In this document: in pieces, positions 36,796 to 46,764 of the stretch
Position numbering within the stretch: position 1 is the stretch's first letter
Layout of the letters: each line of letters starts with the position of its first letter
Assembly: GCF_013087525.1 (NCBI RefSeq)
Contig: NZ_JABFCS010000001.1
Span: 868,001 to 932,000, forward strand
Reading direction: 5' to 3'
Source: Ramlibacter montanisoli
GTDB lineage: Bacteria; Pseudomonadota; Gammaproteobacteria; Burkholderiales; Burkholderiaceae_C
Length of the DNA stretch: 64,000 bases
Made by a program: the position numbers and the translations under genes
The notes under the pieces: generated by a model
The model's database searches: none
Told to the model about the DNA's origin: nothing
Seen by the model: only the letters and a program-made list of their open reading frames with translations

Positions 36796-39184
36796 ATGCC
36801 TCCGATGGACGTTCCCGACCTTCCCTTCCTGCGCGAAGGCGGAGCCATGGGCGCACTGATCCGCACCTTCGACTGGTCCACCACGCCGCTCGGTCCGCTC
36901 GCCGGCTGGCCACAGTCGCTCAAGACGGCCGTCAGCCTCATCCTGCGCGCGCAGCAGCCCATGTTCATCGGCTGGGGCCCGGATTACATCTCCTCTACAA
37001 CGACGGGTACATCGCGATCCTCGGCGCCAAGCATCCGCAGGCGCTCGGCCATCCGATGGCCCAGGTGTGGAGCGAGATCTGGGACGAGCTGCGGCCGCTG
37101 AACGACGCCGTCATGCGCGGCGAGTCGCACTCCTTCGAGAACCGGCCGTTCCAGCTGGCGCGCCGCGCGGATCCGGGCCCGAGCTACTTCAGCTTCACCT
37201 ACACGCCGCTGCTGGACGACGACGGCCGTGTGGCCGGCATCTTCTGCGCGGCGATCGAAACCACCGGCACGGTGCGCCTGGCGCAGGAGGCGCAGGCAGC
37301 CCGTGCGGCGCAACAGGCGCTGCAGGCCAGCGAGGAGCGCCTGCGCCTGGCCACCGACGCCGCCGAGATTGCTTTCTGGGACGTGAACGTGGTCGATGGC
37401 ACGCTGGTGTGGCAGCCGCGGCTGCGGCAGATGTTCGGCATCACCGGCGAGGATCCGCTCACGCTGGACGACTTCTTCAACGGCCTGCATCCCGAGGACC
37501 GCGAGGCCGTCGCCGTCGCCTTCGCCGCCGCCTGCGACCCGCGGCGCCGCGCGCTCTACAACGTCGAGTACCGCACGGTCGGGCGCGACGACGGGCGCGT
37601 GCGCTGGGTCGCCGCCAAGGGCCGGGGCCTGTTCGACGAGTCCGGCCGCTGCGTGCGCGCCAACGGCACGGCCATCGACATCACGGCCCGCAAGGCCGCC
37701 GAGCAGGCCATGGAGGTCGCGCTGGAGGCCAGCCGCACCGGCACCTTCCACTGGGACATCCAGGAGAACACCCTCTGGTGGGACACCGCGCTGGACGCCC
37801 TGTTCGGCCTGCGCCCGGGCGAAGCCGTGCGCAGCCTGGACCAGTTCATCGCGCTGGTGCACCCGGACGACCGCGCCGAGGTGATCCGGCGCTGCGAACG
37901 CTGCCGCGACTTCGGCGACGACTTCGAGATGGAGTTCCGGGTGGTATACCCGGACGGTTCGCTGCACTGGCTGTACGACCGCGGCCGCACCTTCCTCGAC
38001 GCGTCCGGCCGCGCCAAGACGATGACCGGGGCCTGCGTCGACATCACCGACCTGTGCCGCGCGCGCGAGGCGCTGCGGCTCGCCGACCGCCAGAAGGACG
38101 ACTTCCTCGCCACCCTGGCCCACGAGCTGCGCAATCCGCTCGCGCCGCTGCGCACCGGCCTGCACCTGCTGCAGGGCGGGACCGTCGCGCCCGAACAGGC
38201 GGCCAGGGTGCACGGCATCATGCAGCGGCAGCTGGACCACATGGTGCGCCTGGTGGATGACCTGCTGGACATCGCGCGCATCAGCCAGGGCAAGATCGCA
38301 TTGCGCAAGGAACAGCTGGCGCTGCACACCATCCTGGAGCAGGCCGTGGAGGTCTCGCGGCCCCTCATGGACGCGCAAGGCCACACCCTGGTGTGGGAGG
38401 GCGTGGACCCGCAGCTGCAGGTGTCGGGCGATGCGACCCGGCTGGTGCAGGTGGTCGGCAACCTCCTGAACAACGCGGCCAAGTACACGCAGCCGGCGGC
38501 CGGGTGACGCTGCGCGCGGGCGTGGAGGACGGCATGCTGCGCATCGAGGTCGAGGACACCGGCATCGGGATCCCGCCTGACCTGCTGGAGCGTGTGTTCG
38601 ACCGTTTCGCCCAGGTGCAGCAGCACCTCGAGCGCGCCCAGGGCGGCCTCGGCATCGGGCTGAGCGTGGTCAAGAGCCTGGTGGAGATGCACGGCGGCCG
38701 CGTCGCCGCCGAGAGCGCCGGCGTGGGCACGGGCAGCCGCTTCGTCGTGTGGCTGCCCCGCGCGCCCTCGCTGGAGGAGGGCGCCGGCGAGGCCGGCCGC
38801 GTGCCGGCGCCGGTGGCCACCCGCCGCAAGGTGCTGGTGGTGGACGACAACCACGACGCGGCCGAGACGCTGGCGATGGTGCTGGAACTGGGCGGGCACG
38901 AGGTGCTGCTGGCGCATGACGGCCACGCGGCCCTGGAGCTGGCGGCGCTGCACCAGCCCTCCGTGGTCTTCCTGGACATCGGCATGCCCGGCATGAGCGG
39001 CTACGACACGGCCGGCCGCATGCGTGCGCTCCCGGGCGGCGCCCAGCGCACGTTGGTGGCCCTGACCGGCTGGGGCAGCGAAGGCGACCGGGCGAAGAGC
39101 CTGTCGGCCGGCTTCGACCTGCACCTGACCAAGCCGGTGGAGATCGGCGCGGTGGACAGCGTGCTGGCGGCACTGCCGCGGTGA
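36796..39184 (+). CDS. Hybrid sensor histidine kinase with PAS domains and receiver; two frame breaks
   Basis: About 796 residues, no membrane helices, so a cytoplasmic sensor. The N-terminus (FDWSTTPLGPLAGWPQSLKTAVSLIL) is the familiar PAS-like start of such kinases. At least two further PAS/PAC units follow (FWDVNVVDGTLVWQPRLRQMFG and TFHWDIQENTLWWDTALDALFG). The kinase core has DFLATLAHELRNPLAPLRTGL with the phospho-His, NLLNNAAKYT, DTGIGIPPDLLERVFDRF and GLGIGLSVVKSLVEMHGG. A C-terminal receiver (VLVVDDNHDAAETLAMVLE, phospho-Asp in VVFLDIGMPGMSGY) ends the protein. One base is missing near 36992 and one near 38498. Signal and target are unknown. Confidence 0.88.
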
Positions 39185-39292
39185 CAGCCTGCGGCTGACG
39201 CCGCCTTGCGGACTTTCCCTGCCATGGCCGCGCAGCGGCCATGCGACGCTGCGGCCATCGATGGCTCGCGGGTCCCTGCCTGGCCCCGCGCC

Positions 39293-40158
39293 ATGAAGAA
39301 AACAACTACGCTTGAACGCATGCCCGAGGCAACGCTACGCGACACCATCCTGAGGATCGGCGAAGAGGCCAACGCGGCCGCGGTCGCGGTCGCGGCCTAT
39401 GACTTCGAACACCACACGACGTGGTCGCTCAATGCCAGCCGCTGGTTCCACGCCGCCAGCACGATCAAGGTGCCGGTGCTGCTGGCCGTGTCGAGGCGAT
39501 CGAGCAGCACCGCTTCGCGCCCTTCTCGCGCGTGCACGTGCGCAACCGCTTCCTCGGTGTTGTGGACGGCAAGCCCTACCGCGTGGGACCCGAGCGCGAC
39601 GCGAATGCGGCCGTGCATGCCGCCATCGGCCGCATGCTCACCGTGCACCAACTGGCCGAGCACATGATCGTGACCAGCAGCAACCTGGCCACCAACCTGC
39701 TGCTGGACCTGGTCGGCGTCGAGGCCGCGCGCGCCTCGCTCGCGCGCCTGCATCTGGGCGGAATCGACCTGCAGCGCGGCGTGGAGGACGAGGCCGCCTG
39801 GGAGGCCGGGATCAACAACCGCGTGACGGCTGCCGGCCTGTGCGATGCCATGCGCCTGATCGAGGAGGGCAGGGCGATCTCGCCCGAGGCCTCGCAGGCC
39901 ATGCTCGACATCCTGCACGAGCAGCAGTTCCGCAGCGGCATTCCCGCCGGCCTGCCGGAGGATGCACGGGTGGCCAACAAGACCGGCGAGATTTCGACCA
40001 TTGCCCATGACGCGGGCATCGTGTACCTCGACGGCCGGGACGCCTACGTCGTCGTCATCCTCACCGAGTGGGCGCCGGAGGTGAGCGGCCGCCGGCAGGA
40101 GACCATCGCGCGCATCTCCCGTGCCGTGTACGAATACATGACCGGGCCCCGGCGATGA
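39293..40158 (+). CDS. Class A beta-lactamase-fold serine hydrolase; one frame break
   Basis: About 288 residues. The Ser-x-x-Lys motif is in FHAASTIKVPVLLAV. SSNLATNLLLDLVG fits the S-D-N loop position, and VANKTGEI the Lys-Thr-Gly box. No signal peptide is seen, unlike true secreted beta-lactamases. A base is missing near 39491 (restoring LLAVFEAIEQHRF). The start may be 39293 or 39320. The stop overlaps the next gene by ATGA. Together with the M15-like and ligase-like genes this suggests a peptide-processing role rather than antibiotic resistance. Family is secure, role inferred. Confidence 0.75.
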
Positions 40159-40765
40159 ACACCCTGCCGCTTCCCCTGGTGCTCGCCGAGGACCTTCCCC
40201 GGAGTGGCGGGAACTGCTGCGGCCCGGCCAGGCCCTGCGGGATCGTTCGGGCGCCGCGCGCGTCCTGCCCTCGGCGTTCCTGCGGGTGGACTCCTGGCAC
40301 CAGGCGCTGGAGACGAGCCTGACCGCGAATTTCAAGTGCTGGGAACTCATAGGCGTGGACGTGCGCGAAGCGATGCTGGCGCGCTCCTTCCCGCGCTACG
40401 TTCCCTGCGCGGTCCTGTTGCTGGCCGCCGGGCTGGAGCTGTTCCGCCTCGAGGTGGGGACCCTGGTGCACGTGGCCGCCAACGGCGGCTACCGCTCCCC
40501 GGGCCACGGCCTGACGCGGCATGCATCGCGCCACTGCTGGGGCACGGCGGCGAACATCTACCGCGTCGGCGACACCTGGCTCGACACCCGCGAGGAGATC
40601 GAGAAGTACGCGGCGATCGCGCGCCGCGTGATCCCCGGCGTGTGGGTGCGTCCCTTCGGCCTGGAAGACGGCGAGGCGGACGACCACCTGCACCTGGACA
40701 TCGGCTACACGGTGTTCGATCCGGTGGACGGGCCGGACAGCGTAGCCCCCACGGAAGAAAGCTGA
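40155..40765 (+). CDS. M15-like (VanY/D-Ala-D-Ala carboxypeptidase-type) metallopeptidase; one frame break
   Basis: About 203 residues. The pattern NGGYRSPGHGLTRHASRHCWGTAANIYRVG, then later DDHLHLDIGY, follows the M15 arrangement: G-Y-R-S, S-x-H-x-x-G-x-A as first zinc ligand region, and H-x-H-x-D as the second. M15 enzymes cleave D,D- or L,D-peptide bonds in cell-wall peptides or related small peptides. A base is missing in the C4 run 40197-40200; the corrected N-terminus reads EDLPPEWRELLRPGQALRDRSG. The ATG overlaps the upstream stop (ATGA) and the stop overlaps the next ATG (TGATG). No signal peptide was seen. Confidence 0.7.
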
Positions 40766-41969
40766 TGGCCGAGCGGAAGAAACTGGAACATCCCTCCGCG
40801 CCGCAGCAGCTGCGCCTCGCGGCGATGGGCATGGAGGCCGAGTGCTCCCTCATGCTCGACGACCAGCCGGTGCGGCCGGAGAGCCTGTTCGGCAGCCCGC
40901 GCGACTTCATCCGCGGCGAGCTGATGCACCGCCAGGGCACGTCCTACCACCTGCCCACCGGGGGTGCCGTGTACTTCGATACCGGCGTGATCGAGGTGGC
41001 GACGCCTGTGGTGGAGATCGAGCGGGGCTGCGCCGCGCGTTCGGGCCGCTCGCTGTGGGAGGCGCTGCAGTTCATCCGCGGCGAGCTCGACGCGTGGGAC
41101 GCGCGCCAGGGCAAGCGCACGCGCCTGGTGGGCTTCAGCGCGCACTACAACGTGTCCTTCGAGCTGCCGCCCGGCGAGCCCGCCAACGGCCGCAGCATCG
41201 AGAAGCTCGCGCACCTGCTCACCTTCATCCTGCCGGCGCCGGTGATGCTGCTGGCGACCAACCGGCGCTCCACCGGTGTCGGCGTGCGCCCGCGCACGGA
41301 CCGCATCGAGATCACATCCGATTTCACGCCCAGCCCCTCGCTGATGATCGCGACGGCGACCTTGATCGCCGGCGTGGTGCGCGAGGTGATGAAGTGGCCG
41401 ACCTACGAGCTGGACGAGCTCGCACGGCACGACATCGCGGTGATCCGGGGCTTCCATCCCGTGCCGCACACCTCGCGCAAGGGCTGGCTGGCGCGCTTCA
41501 GCTGCTATCCGCAGAACCCCTTCACCTGCGACATCGACAAGGACTTGTGGCGCACGGAGGGGCACGGCGAATTGAGCCTGCGCGAGATCGCGGGCCGCAC
41601 GGTGCGCCAGTTCTGGCGCCCGATCCGCCGCCTTTCCGATCCCTTCACCTTCCGGCTGATCGGCTCCGTCCTCCGCGGCCACACGCCCTCGTTCCTCGAG
41701 CTGGATGACCGGCCGCCGGAGTACGAGGACGTCGGCACGCTGTGCGCGTGGGACGCCGTGTCGCCGCCGGCGCAACTGGGTCGCTCGCGCTACGAGCGCG
41801 TGGTGATCCGCGCGATCTCGGGGAGCAGCTGCGCGTGAACGGCCGGCGCCTGCGCCCGGTGGGCATGAGCGGCTGGTCGGCGATCGTCTTCCAGCGCGAG
41901 GACAACCGCCGCGAGCTGATCGCCATCGACGACCTCCTCCCGCACCTGGACGCCTGGGAGCGGCAGTAG
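40765..41969 (+). CDS. Carboxylate-amine ligase-like protein (Pup-ligase/GCS-like fold); one frame break
   Basis: About 401 residues. AAMGMEAECSLML at the start and TGGAVYFDTGVIEVATPVVE further on resemble the ATP/metal-binding strands of the glutamine synthetase-like amidoligase group (Dop/PafA, GCS). In those, G-x-E-x-E opens the protein and a Y-D-G-x-x-E-(V/Y)-A-T-P-E strand follows. RLVGFSAHYNVSFE also fits. A base is missing in the G4 run 41820-41823; the corrected end reads GEQLRVNGRRLRPVG to the stop at 41967-41969. It is the third gene of a tightly overlapping set with two putative peptidases. By analogy the set could make and trim an amide or peptide bond on a small metabolite or protein. 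Fold call is by eye. Confidence 0.5.
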
Positions 41970-42043
41970 CGCGCGCCGCCGGGGCCGGCCCGTTCACGTT
42001 TTGCACCAAGCAAGTTAAGGGTTTACAAGTCGCAGGGAAACAG

Positions 42044-42058
42044 CTGGAGGTTCTCCAG
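42044..42058. promoter_or_regulatory. CTGGAG-GTT-CTCCAG dyad upstream of the FimV-like gene
   Basis: A perfect 6+3+6 inverted repeat, 85 bases before the ATG at 42143 in a 173-base intergenic stretch. It may be an operator or a 5' leader hairpin. No further support. Confidence 0.3.
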
Positions 42059-42142
42059 TCCTCTTACATTCGGCGCGTTGATTCGCAGCCTCAACTGCAG
42101 CAGCATCCTTGCTCACCCCTGCTGTTGGCGCGAGGAGGCGAT

Positions 42143-43009
42143 ATGGCACAGCGTTCGAAGTTCTGTTTGCTGGGACTGCTCTTCCTCGCGATGGGCGCGT
42201 CGGCCACCACGGTCGGCCAGGTCGAGGGGAGGGTGGTCTCGGGCCGCCCCCTCGAAGTGAACATCCCGTTCGTGCTGGACAAGGCCAGGGACCGCGCCTG
42301 TGCCAGCGCCAACGTGCGCTACGGCAACATGCGCGTGGCCGGCGTGATCGTCGATGTCCAGGGCAGCGGCCCGAACCGCAACCTGCTGGTGAGTTCGCGG
42401 GCGGTCGTGAAGGAAGAAAGCGTCACCATCGATGCGCGCGTCGGCTGCGGCGCGAAGTCGGTCACGCGCCGCTTCGTCCTGCTCACCAACCTGGCGCCCG
42501 CCAGGAATCCGCCGGTGGCCAGGCTGCGCACCCGCCAGGATGTTCCGGTGGTGGTGGCACCCAGGACCCCGCCGAAGACGGTCGTGCTGGGCGCCCCGAG
42601 GGAGCCCCTGTTCCCGCCGCCCGAGGCCGAGTCGCCGCCGGCACCGGAGCCCGTCGCGCCCAAGGTGGACGGCTCGATGTGGCAGGACCTGCAGAAGGCG
42701 CGCACGGAAGCGGCGACGGCGACTGCGCAGCTGGAGTCCGCACGCAAGGAGCTGGCGGCGGTGCTCGATGTGGAGCGGCGCAGCCGGCAGACCCTCATCA
42801 ATTCCGACAACCAGGCCAGGGAGGCGCAGTCGGAAGTGGCCCGCATGCGGCTCGTGCTGAAGGGCGTCGCCTTCGTGCTGGCACTGGGCGCCGCAGGCCT
42901 GGTCTGGTGGGAGTTCCAGCGCGTGGCGTCCCGCATGCGCCGGCCGAACGCCCGGCCCGCGCAGGATCCGACCATCCTTTCGATGGAGGCCGAGCCTAGC
43001 CCCTCCTAG
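42143..43009 (+). CDS. FimV-like exported/membrane protein
   Basis: A 288-residue protein. It has a signal peptide of about 21 residues (CLLGLLFLAMGASA) and then a beta-rich domain TTVGQVEGRVVSGRPLEVNIPFVLD. This resembles the N-terminal domain of FimV, the inner-membrane organiser of type IV pili and polar functions. A Pro-rich linker (PPPEAESPPAPEP), a coiled coil (EAATATAQLESARKELAAVLD) and one C-terminal membrane helix (GVAFVLALGAAGLVWW) follow. FimV proteins are usually much longer with a C-terminal TPR; that part is missing here, so this is a short relative. GAGGAGG precedes the ATG. Confidence 0.6.
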   Translation: MAQRSKFCLLGLLFLAMGASATTVGQVEGRVVSGRPLEVNIPFVLDKARDRACASANVRYGNMRVAGVIVDVQGSGPNRNLLVSSRAVVKEESVTIDARVGCGAKSVTRRFVLLTNLAPARNPPVARLRTRQDVPVVVAPRTPPKTVVLGAPREPLFPPPEAESPPAPEPVAPKVDGSMWQDLQKARTEAATATAQLESARKELAAVLDVERRSRQTLINSDNQAREAQSEVARMRLVLKGVAFVLALGAAGLVWWEFQRVASRMRRPNARPAQDPTILSMEAEPSPS

Positions 43010-43023
43010 TTGCCCGTCCCGCT

Positions 43024-43956
43024 TCAGCGTTGCAGGCGAAGCTGCAGCCCGGTCATCCTGACCGTGGCGAGCTCGAAGGCGAAGCGCACCTTGCCGCCTT
43101 CGACGAACAGGCGCAGCGTGAGCGCGCCCGTGATCTCGTCGCAGCGGGTCTCGATGCCGCCGGAACCGAAGACGGCGTTCTTCACCGACAGTGAAGCGAT
43201 CTCGAGGGTGAGCCCGCGCCCGACCGCTTCCGAATGCAGCCGCACCGCGTTGCGGCCCTCGGCGCGCCCCGCCAGGTCGGCCTGCACGCCGGGCGCGGCC
43301 AGCTTCCCGTCGGCCAGCCGCACCTCGCCGGACACCTTGGTGCGGTCGAACAGCATGCGCGCCTGCTCGGGGACGCCCAGCAGCTGGCCGCTGGCCGGCT
43401 GGCGCAGCAGCCATTCAACGAAGGGCTGCAGCTGCAGCCTGCCGCGGTCGGTGACCCAGGGCCCCAGCATCGCGCCGCGGCTCTCGTACTCCACGCCGGC
43501 GACCGGCGCGGACGCGAACTGGTACAGGTAGCTGCGGCCATTGGGCGCATCGACATAGATCCCCATGCGGCTGGCGCCCATGCGCGAATCCGGGCCCACG
43601 TGCTCCACGGTCGCGTCCTTGAAGTCGATGGCGCCCTGGCGGATCGGCACCGTCACGTCGGCGTCGAACCCGAGATGCGCGTCCACGATCTCCGCGCGGA
43701 TCGCGCCCTCGGCGCCGGCGAGCGGGGCTAGCGACCAGGTGCCCGCTGCCAGCGACAGGTCCAGGGGGCCGCCCAGCTTCAGGCCCGAGAGTTCGGCGCG
43801 CGCCACCGTCAAGGCCGTCCCGCGGGGCTTGCCGGCCTCCTCGAGGACCTGCAGCGCCATCCCGTGCAGGGCCAGCTCGCCCACCTCCAGCGCGAGCGGT
43901 CCGGAGGAAAGCCGCTGGACGACGTCGGCGATCGAGGCGGGAAGCGCGGTGGCCAT
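43024..43956 (-). CDS. Hypothetical beta-rich protein
   Basis: A 310-residue protein with no signal peptide and no membrane segment. Repeated amphipathic strands (LALEVGELALHGMALQVLEE, LDLSLAAGTWSLAPLAG, RLQLQPFVEWLL, VRFAFELATVRMTGLQLRLQR) recall AsmA/DUF748-like lipid-transport or beta-helical proteins, but the match is weak. It is convergent with the FimV-like gene and 56 bases from the divergent transporter. Function unknown. Confidence 0.55.
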   Translation of the reverse strand: MATALPASIADVVQRLSSGPLALEVGELALHGMALQVLEEAGKPRGTALTVARAELSGLKLGGPLDLSLAAGTWSLAPLAGAEGAIRAEIVDAHLGFDADVTVPIRQGAIDFKDATVEHVGPDSRMGASRMGIYVDAPNGRSYLYQFASAPVAGVEYESRGAMLGPWVTDRGRLQLQPFVEWLLRQPASGQLLGVPEQARMLFDRTKVSGEVRLADGKLAAPGVQADLAGRAEGRNAVRLHSEAVGRGLTLEIASLSVKNAVFGSGGIETRCDEITGALTLRLFVEGGKVRFAFELATVRMTGLQLRLQR

Positions 43957-44012
43957 ATGCGGGCCAATCTACCCCACAAAGCGCCGGCGGTGGGGCGCCT
44001 ACACTCCACCGC

Positions 44013-44855
44013 GTGAGCACTGAACTCTTCGGATCCGATGCCTACTCGCCGAGCGAAGTCGCCCGCCGGGTGGAGACCGTGGGTGTGGCCAAGGCGCAAA
44101 TGGCGCTGCTGCCGCTGGCCATGCTGGGCGTGCTGGCCGGCGCCTTCATCGGCCTCGGCTCCATGCTGTTCGTGCTGGTGCGCTCCGACCCCGGCCTCGG
44201 TTTCGCGGCCTCGCAGCTCCTGTCCGGGCTGGTGTTCTCGCTCGGCCTGCTGCTGGTGGTGGTCGCGGGCGCGGAGCTTTTCACGGGCAACAACCTGCTG
44301 GCGATGGCCTGGGCCGACGGCAGGATCAGCTCGCGGCAGGTGCTGCACAACTGGGTGGTGGTCTGCGCTGCCAACTTCGTCGGCGCCGCCGGCCTGGCGC
44401 TGCTGGTCCACCTGAGCGGCCACACCGGCCTGGGCGGCGGCGCCGTCGGGCGCGCCGTCGTGCGGATCGCCCTGGCCAAGCAGGAGCTCGGATGGCAGGA
44501 AGCGTTCTTCCGCGGCGTGCTGTGCAACGTGCTGGTGTGCATGGCCGTGTGGATGGCCATGGCCGGACGCAGCGTGGTGGACAAGGCTGTGGCCGTGGTG
44601 TTCCCGGTCACCGCATTCGTGGCCGCCGGCTTCGAACACAGCATCGCCAACATGTACCTCATGCCGCTGGCGATGCTGGTGCAGGCGGGCAGCGGCATTG
44701 CTGCGGGCTCGCCGGCCCTCACGCTCGGGGGCATGGGCGCCAACCTCGCGGCGGTGATCGCGGGCAACCTGGTGGGCGGCAGCGTGCTGGTGGGACTCAC
44801 CTACCACGTGATCTATCGCAGGAAGCCCCTGGTGGCGGGAGCGCGGGAGCCCTAG
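44013..44855 (+). CDS. Formate/nitrite transporter family (FocA/NirC) channel
   Basis: A 280-residue membrane protein with six helices. Family features include FTGNNLLAMAWADGRIS at the first signature (A-E-L-F-T-G-N), FFRGVLCNVLVCMAVWMAM, and AAGFEHSIANMYLMPLAM with the conserved H-S-(I/V)-A-N-M-Y signature. These pentameric channels carry formate, nitrite, hydrosulfide or related small anions. The start is GTG at 44013. No formate or nitrite enzyme is beside it, so the substrate is open. Its stop overlaps that of the opposite GST gene within CTAG. Confidence 0.9.
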   Translation: MSTELFGSDAYSPSEVARRVETVGVAKAQMALLPLAMLGVLAGAFIGLGSMLFVLVRSDPGLGFAASQLLSGLVFSLGLLLVVVAGAELFTGNNLLAMAWADGRISSRQVLHNWVVVCAANFVGAAGLALLVHLSGHTGLGGGAVGRAVVRIALAKQELGWQEAFFRGVLCNVLVCMAVWMAMAGRSVVDKAVAVVFPVTAFVAAGFEHSIANMYLMPLAMLVQAGSGIAAGSPALTLGGMGANLAAVIAGNLVGGSVLVGLTYHVIYRRKPLVAGAREP

Positions 44856-45496
44856 CGCTTGCGCGGCGGGATGCGCTCGCCCGGCAGGCAGTCGTACGGG
44901 TCGCGCCACCCGTGCAGGGCCTGGATGCGCTCCAGCCACTTGCCGATCGCCGGGTACCTCGCCCGCACGTCGCAACCGCTCTCTTCCACGGGGTAGAAGA
45001 GGTAGCCGCACATGGAGAAGTCCGCGATCGTCGGCGCGTCGCCCACCACGAAATCGGACTGCTGAAGGTGCCGGTCGGCGACGCCGAAGGCCGTCTCGAA
45101 GCGCTGGCGCAGGAAGTTCATGACCGCGGGGTCGGGCGCCGCCTCCGCCAGCGAATAGAGGAAGCGGTAGGTGGCGAAGTAGCTGGTGAACTTGTGGTTG
45201 TCGTACAGCAGCCAGCGCAGCACCTCGCGCTGCTGCGCCTCGCCCTCGCCGCCGAAGCGGCCGTGCTTGCGCGCCAGGTGCGTGAGGATCACGCCGGACT
45301 GCGTGAGGCGCAGCACGCCGTCGTCGAGGACGGGGGCTTCGCCCAGCTCGTTCACGCTTTCGCGGTACTGCACCGATCGGGTCTGGCCGCCGAAGAAGTC
45401 GATGAGGACGGGCTCCCAGGGCTGGCCGAGCAGGTCGAGCATCAGCGCGACCTTGTAGCAGTTGCCGGATTGGGCGAAGGCGTGGAGTTTGACCAT
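44852..45496 (-). CDS. Glutathione S-transferase family protein
   Basis: A 214-residue GST. The thioredoxin-like N-terminal domain reads VKLHAFAQSGNCYKVALMLDLLGQPWEPVLID with Ser10 as candidate active residue, and GEAPVLDDG with LTQSGVILTHLARK as the glutathione-binding loop. The helical C-terminal domain has VVGDAPTIADFSMCGYL with the N-capping box Asp. Typical length. Convergent with the FocA/NirC gene and sharing the CTAG stop. Substrate unknown. Confidence 0.9.
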   Translation of the reverse strand: MVKLHAFAQSGNCYKVALMLDLLGQPWEPVLIDFFGGQTRSVQYRESVNELGEAPVLDDGVLRLTQSGVILTHLARKHGRFGGEGEAQQREVLRWLLYDNHKFTSYFATYRFLYSLAEAAPDPAVMNFLRQRFETAFGVADRHLQQSDFVVGDAPTIADFSMCGYLFYPVEESGCDVRARYPAIGKWLERIQALHGWRDPYDCLPGERIPPRKR

Positions 45497-45560
45497 CCGG
45501 CATTTGTACGTGAAATGGCCGGGGCGCGCAGCCCTCGCCGGGCAGCGCCCCTCGTCCCAG

Positions 45561-45582
45561 CCCTCTCCCCGGAGGGAGAGGG
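45561..45582. repeat. CCCTCTCCC / GGGAGAGGG inverted repeat
   Basis: A 9-bp perfect stem with a CGGA loop, between the GST start and the small membrane protein stop. It resembles dispersed palindromic repeats common between genes in Burkholderiales, and may also end transcription of the minus-strand neighbour at 45618. Confidence 0.6.
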
Positions 45583-45617
45583 AGCCGGACCGCCCTGGGA
45601 GGGCAGGGGGCGTCCGG

Positions 45618-45947
45618 CTAATGCGCGTGGTGGTGCGCGTGCGCGCGGCGGCCCGTGTTCACGTAGGGCACCACGAAGCACACGTACAGGCAGAGCACCA
45701 CGACGTGGGTCATGGAGATGATCGAGGCCGTGTACCAGCGGAAGGCGAAGGCGAAGACGATGGCGCCCACCATGCAGGCCAGCGACCACACGGCCGCCCA
45801 GCGCCACAGCATCTCCGCCACCAGCCACTTGCCGCGCAGCCGCACGAAGAAGCGGCTGCGGCCCTTGATCAGCAGGTACAGGCCCAGCACCGCCAGGGTT
45901 TCGACGATCGCCTGCGCGATCACCACGTAGAACTCGAATCCATTCAT
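45618..45947 (-). CDS. Small membrane protein with His-rich tail
   Basis: A 109-residue protein with about three membrane helices (FYVVIAQAIVETLAVLGLYLLI, MLWRWAAVWSLACMVGAIVFAF, MTHVVVLCLYVCFVVPYV) and a C-terminal AHAHHHAH tail that could bind metal. GGAGG precedes the ATG at 45947. No family recognised. Confidence 0.6.
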   Translation of the reverse strand: MNGFEFYVVIAQAIVETLAVLGLYLLIKGRSRFFVRLRGKWLVAEMLWRWAAVWSLACMVGAIVFAFAFRWYTASIISMTHVVVLCLYVCFVVPYVNTGRRAHAHHHAH

Positions 45948-46218
45948 GTTTTCCTCCAGCCCGATGACCGGACCATACGCAGGGGGTGGGGGCCGCCATT
46001 GACGAGCCTCAAGTGACGGTCCGGTCGGGCTGGGCCAGCCGCCATACGGTGCGGCTTGCACGAAGAGCGGCGCAGCCGCGAAGGGGTGTGCGGTAACAAG
46101 CCACACCACGCGCCCGCCGGCGCCACCGAAGCTGCCGTCCGTCCCTTGGCGCGCGCTGTAGCACGACAGGCAGGCGGCGCCCCACTAGGATCGGCACATC
46201 CAAAAACAAGGCATCCTC

Positions 46219-46707
46219 GTGATGCGGGACGTCGTGGAACTGATCGGTTCGTGGCTCGCGGCCGCCGGGACGGCCCTGTTCAGCGCGGGGGCGATCTGCC
46301 TCTTTCGCCGCCGGCGCGGCATCGATGAAGAGCGCCAGGTCCTGCGCCTGGCCTCCGACATCGTGGCCGTGGCGGGCACGGTCGATGCAGACCTGTCGCG
46401 CGTCGCCGAGGACCGCTCCTTCACCCGGTTCGCGAACCGCTGCCGCGAGTGCAGCGAGCGCGCCCACGAGGCGCTGCAGGAAGGCAAGGGCCTGCGCCAG
46501 CTGGAGGCGGGGCGCCTCACCGGCATCCTGCTGCTGCTGCACGACGACCACCGGCGCATGGTGGACCTGCGGTCCGAACTGGACCGCGCGCTGGCCGCCT
46601 GGCTCGACGCCCGCGGCGAGGACGGCCCGCCGGTCTTCAGGTACGTGCGGCCCAGGCGCTCGTCCTGGCACAGCAGCATCAGCACCCGGCCTTCCACCCT
46701 CGGCTGA
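46219..46707 (+). CDS. Hypothetical membrane-anchored protein
   Basis: A 162-residue protein (GTG start at 46219, or ATG at 46222). It has one N-terminal membrane helix (LIGSWLAAAGTALFSAGAICLF), then a basic RRRRG stop-transfer and a helical cytoplasmic part (ERQVLRLASDIVAVAGTVDADLSRVAEDRSF, KGLRQLEAGRLTGILLLLHDDHRRMVDL). No known domain. The 271 bases before it hold nothing I can identify. Confidence 0.5.
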   Translation: MMRDVVELIGSWLAAAGTALFSAGAICLFRRRRGIDEERQVLRLASDIVAVAGTVDADLSRVAEDRSFTRFANRCRECSERAHEALQEGKGLRQLEAGRLTGILLLLHDDHRRMVDLRSELDRALAAWLDARGEDGPPVFRYVRPRRSSWHSSISTRPSTLG

Positions 46708-46764
46708 GGCCTGCGGCGCGCCCCGCTCCGCGTTCGCCGCCGCAGCGGCGACAATCCGGCCTCG

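Noticed and set aside
39293..40158. An antibiotic-resistance beta-lactamase
   Set aside because: No signal peptide is seen, and it is coupled to an M15-like peptidase and a ligase-like gene, so a resistance role is not supported.
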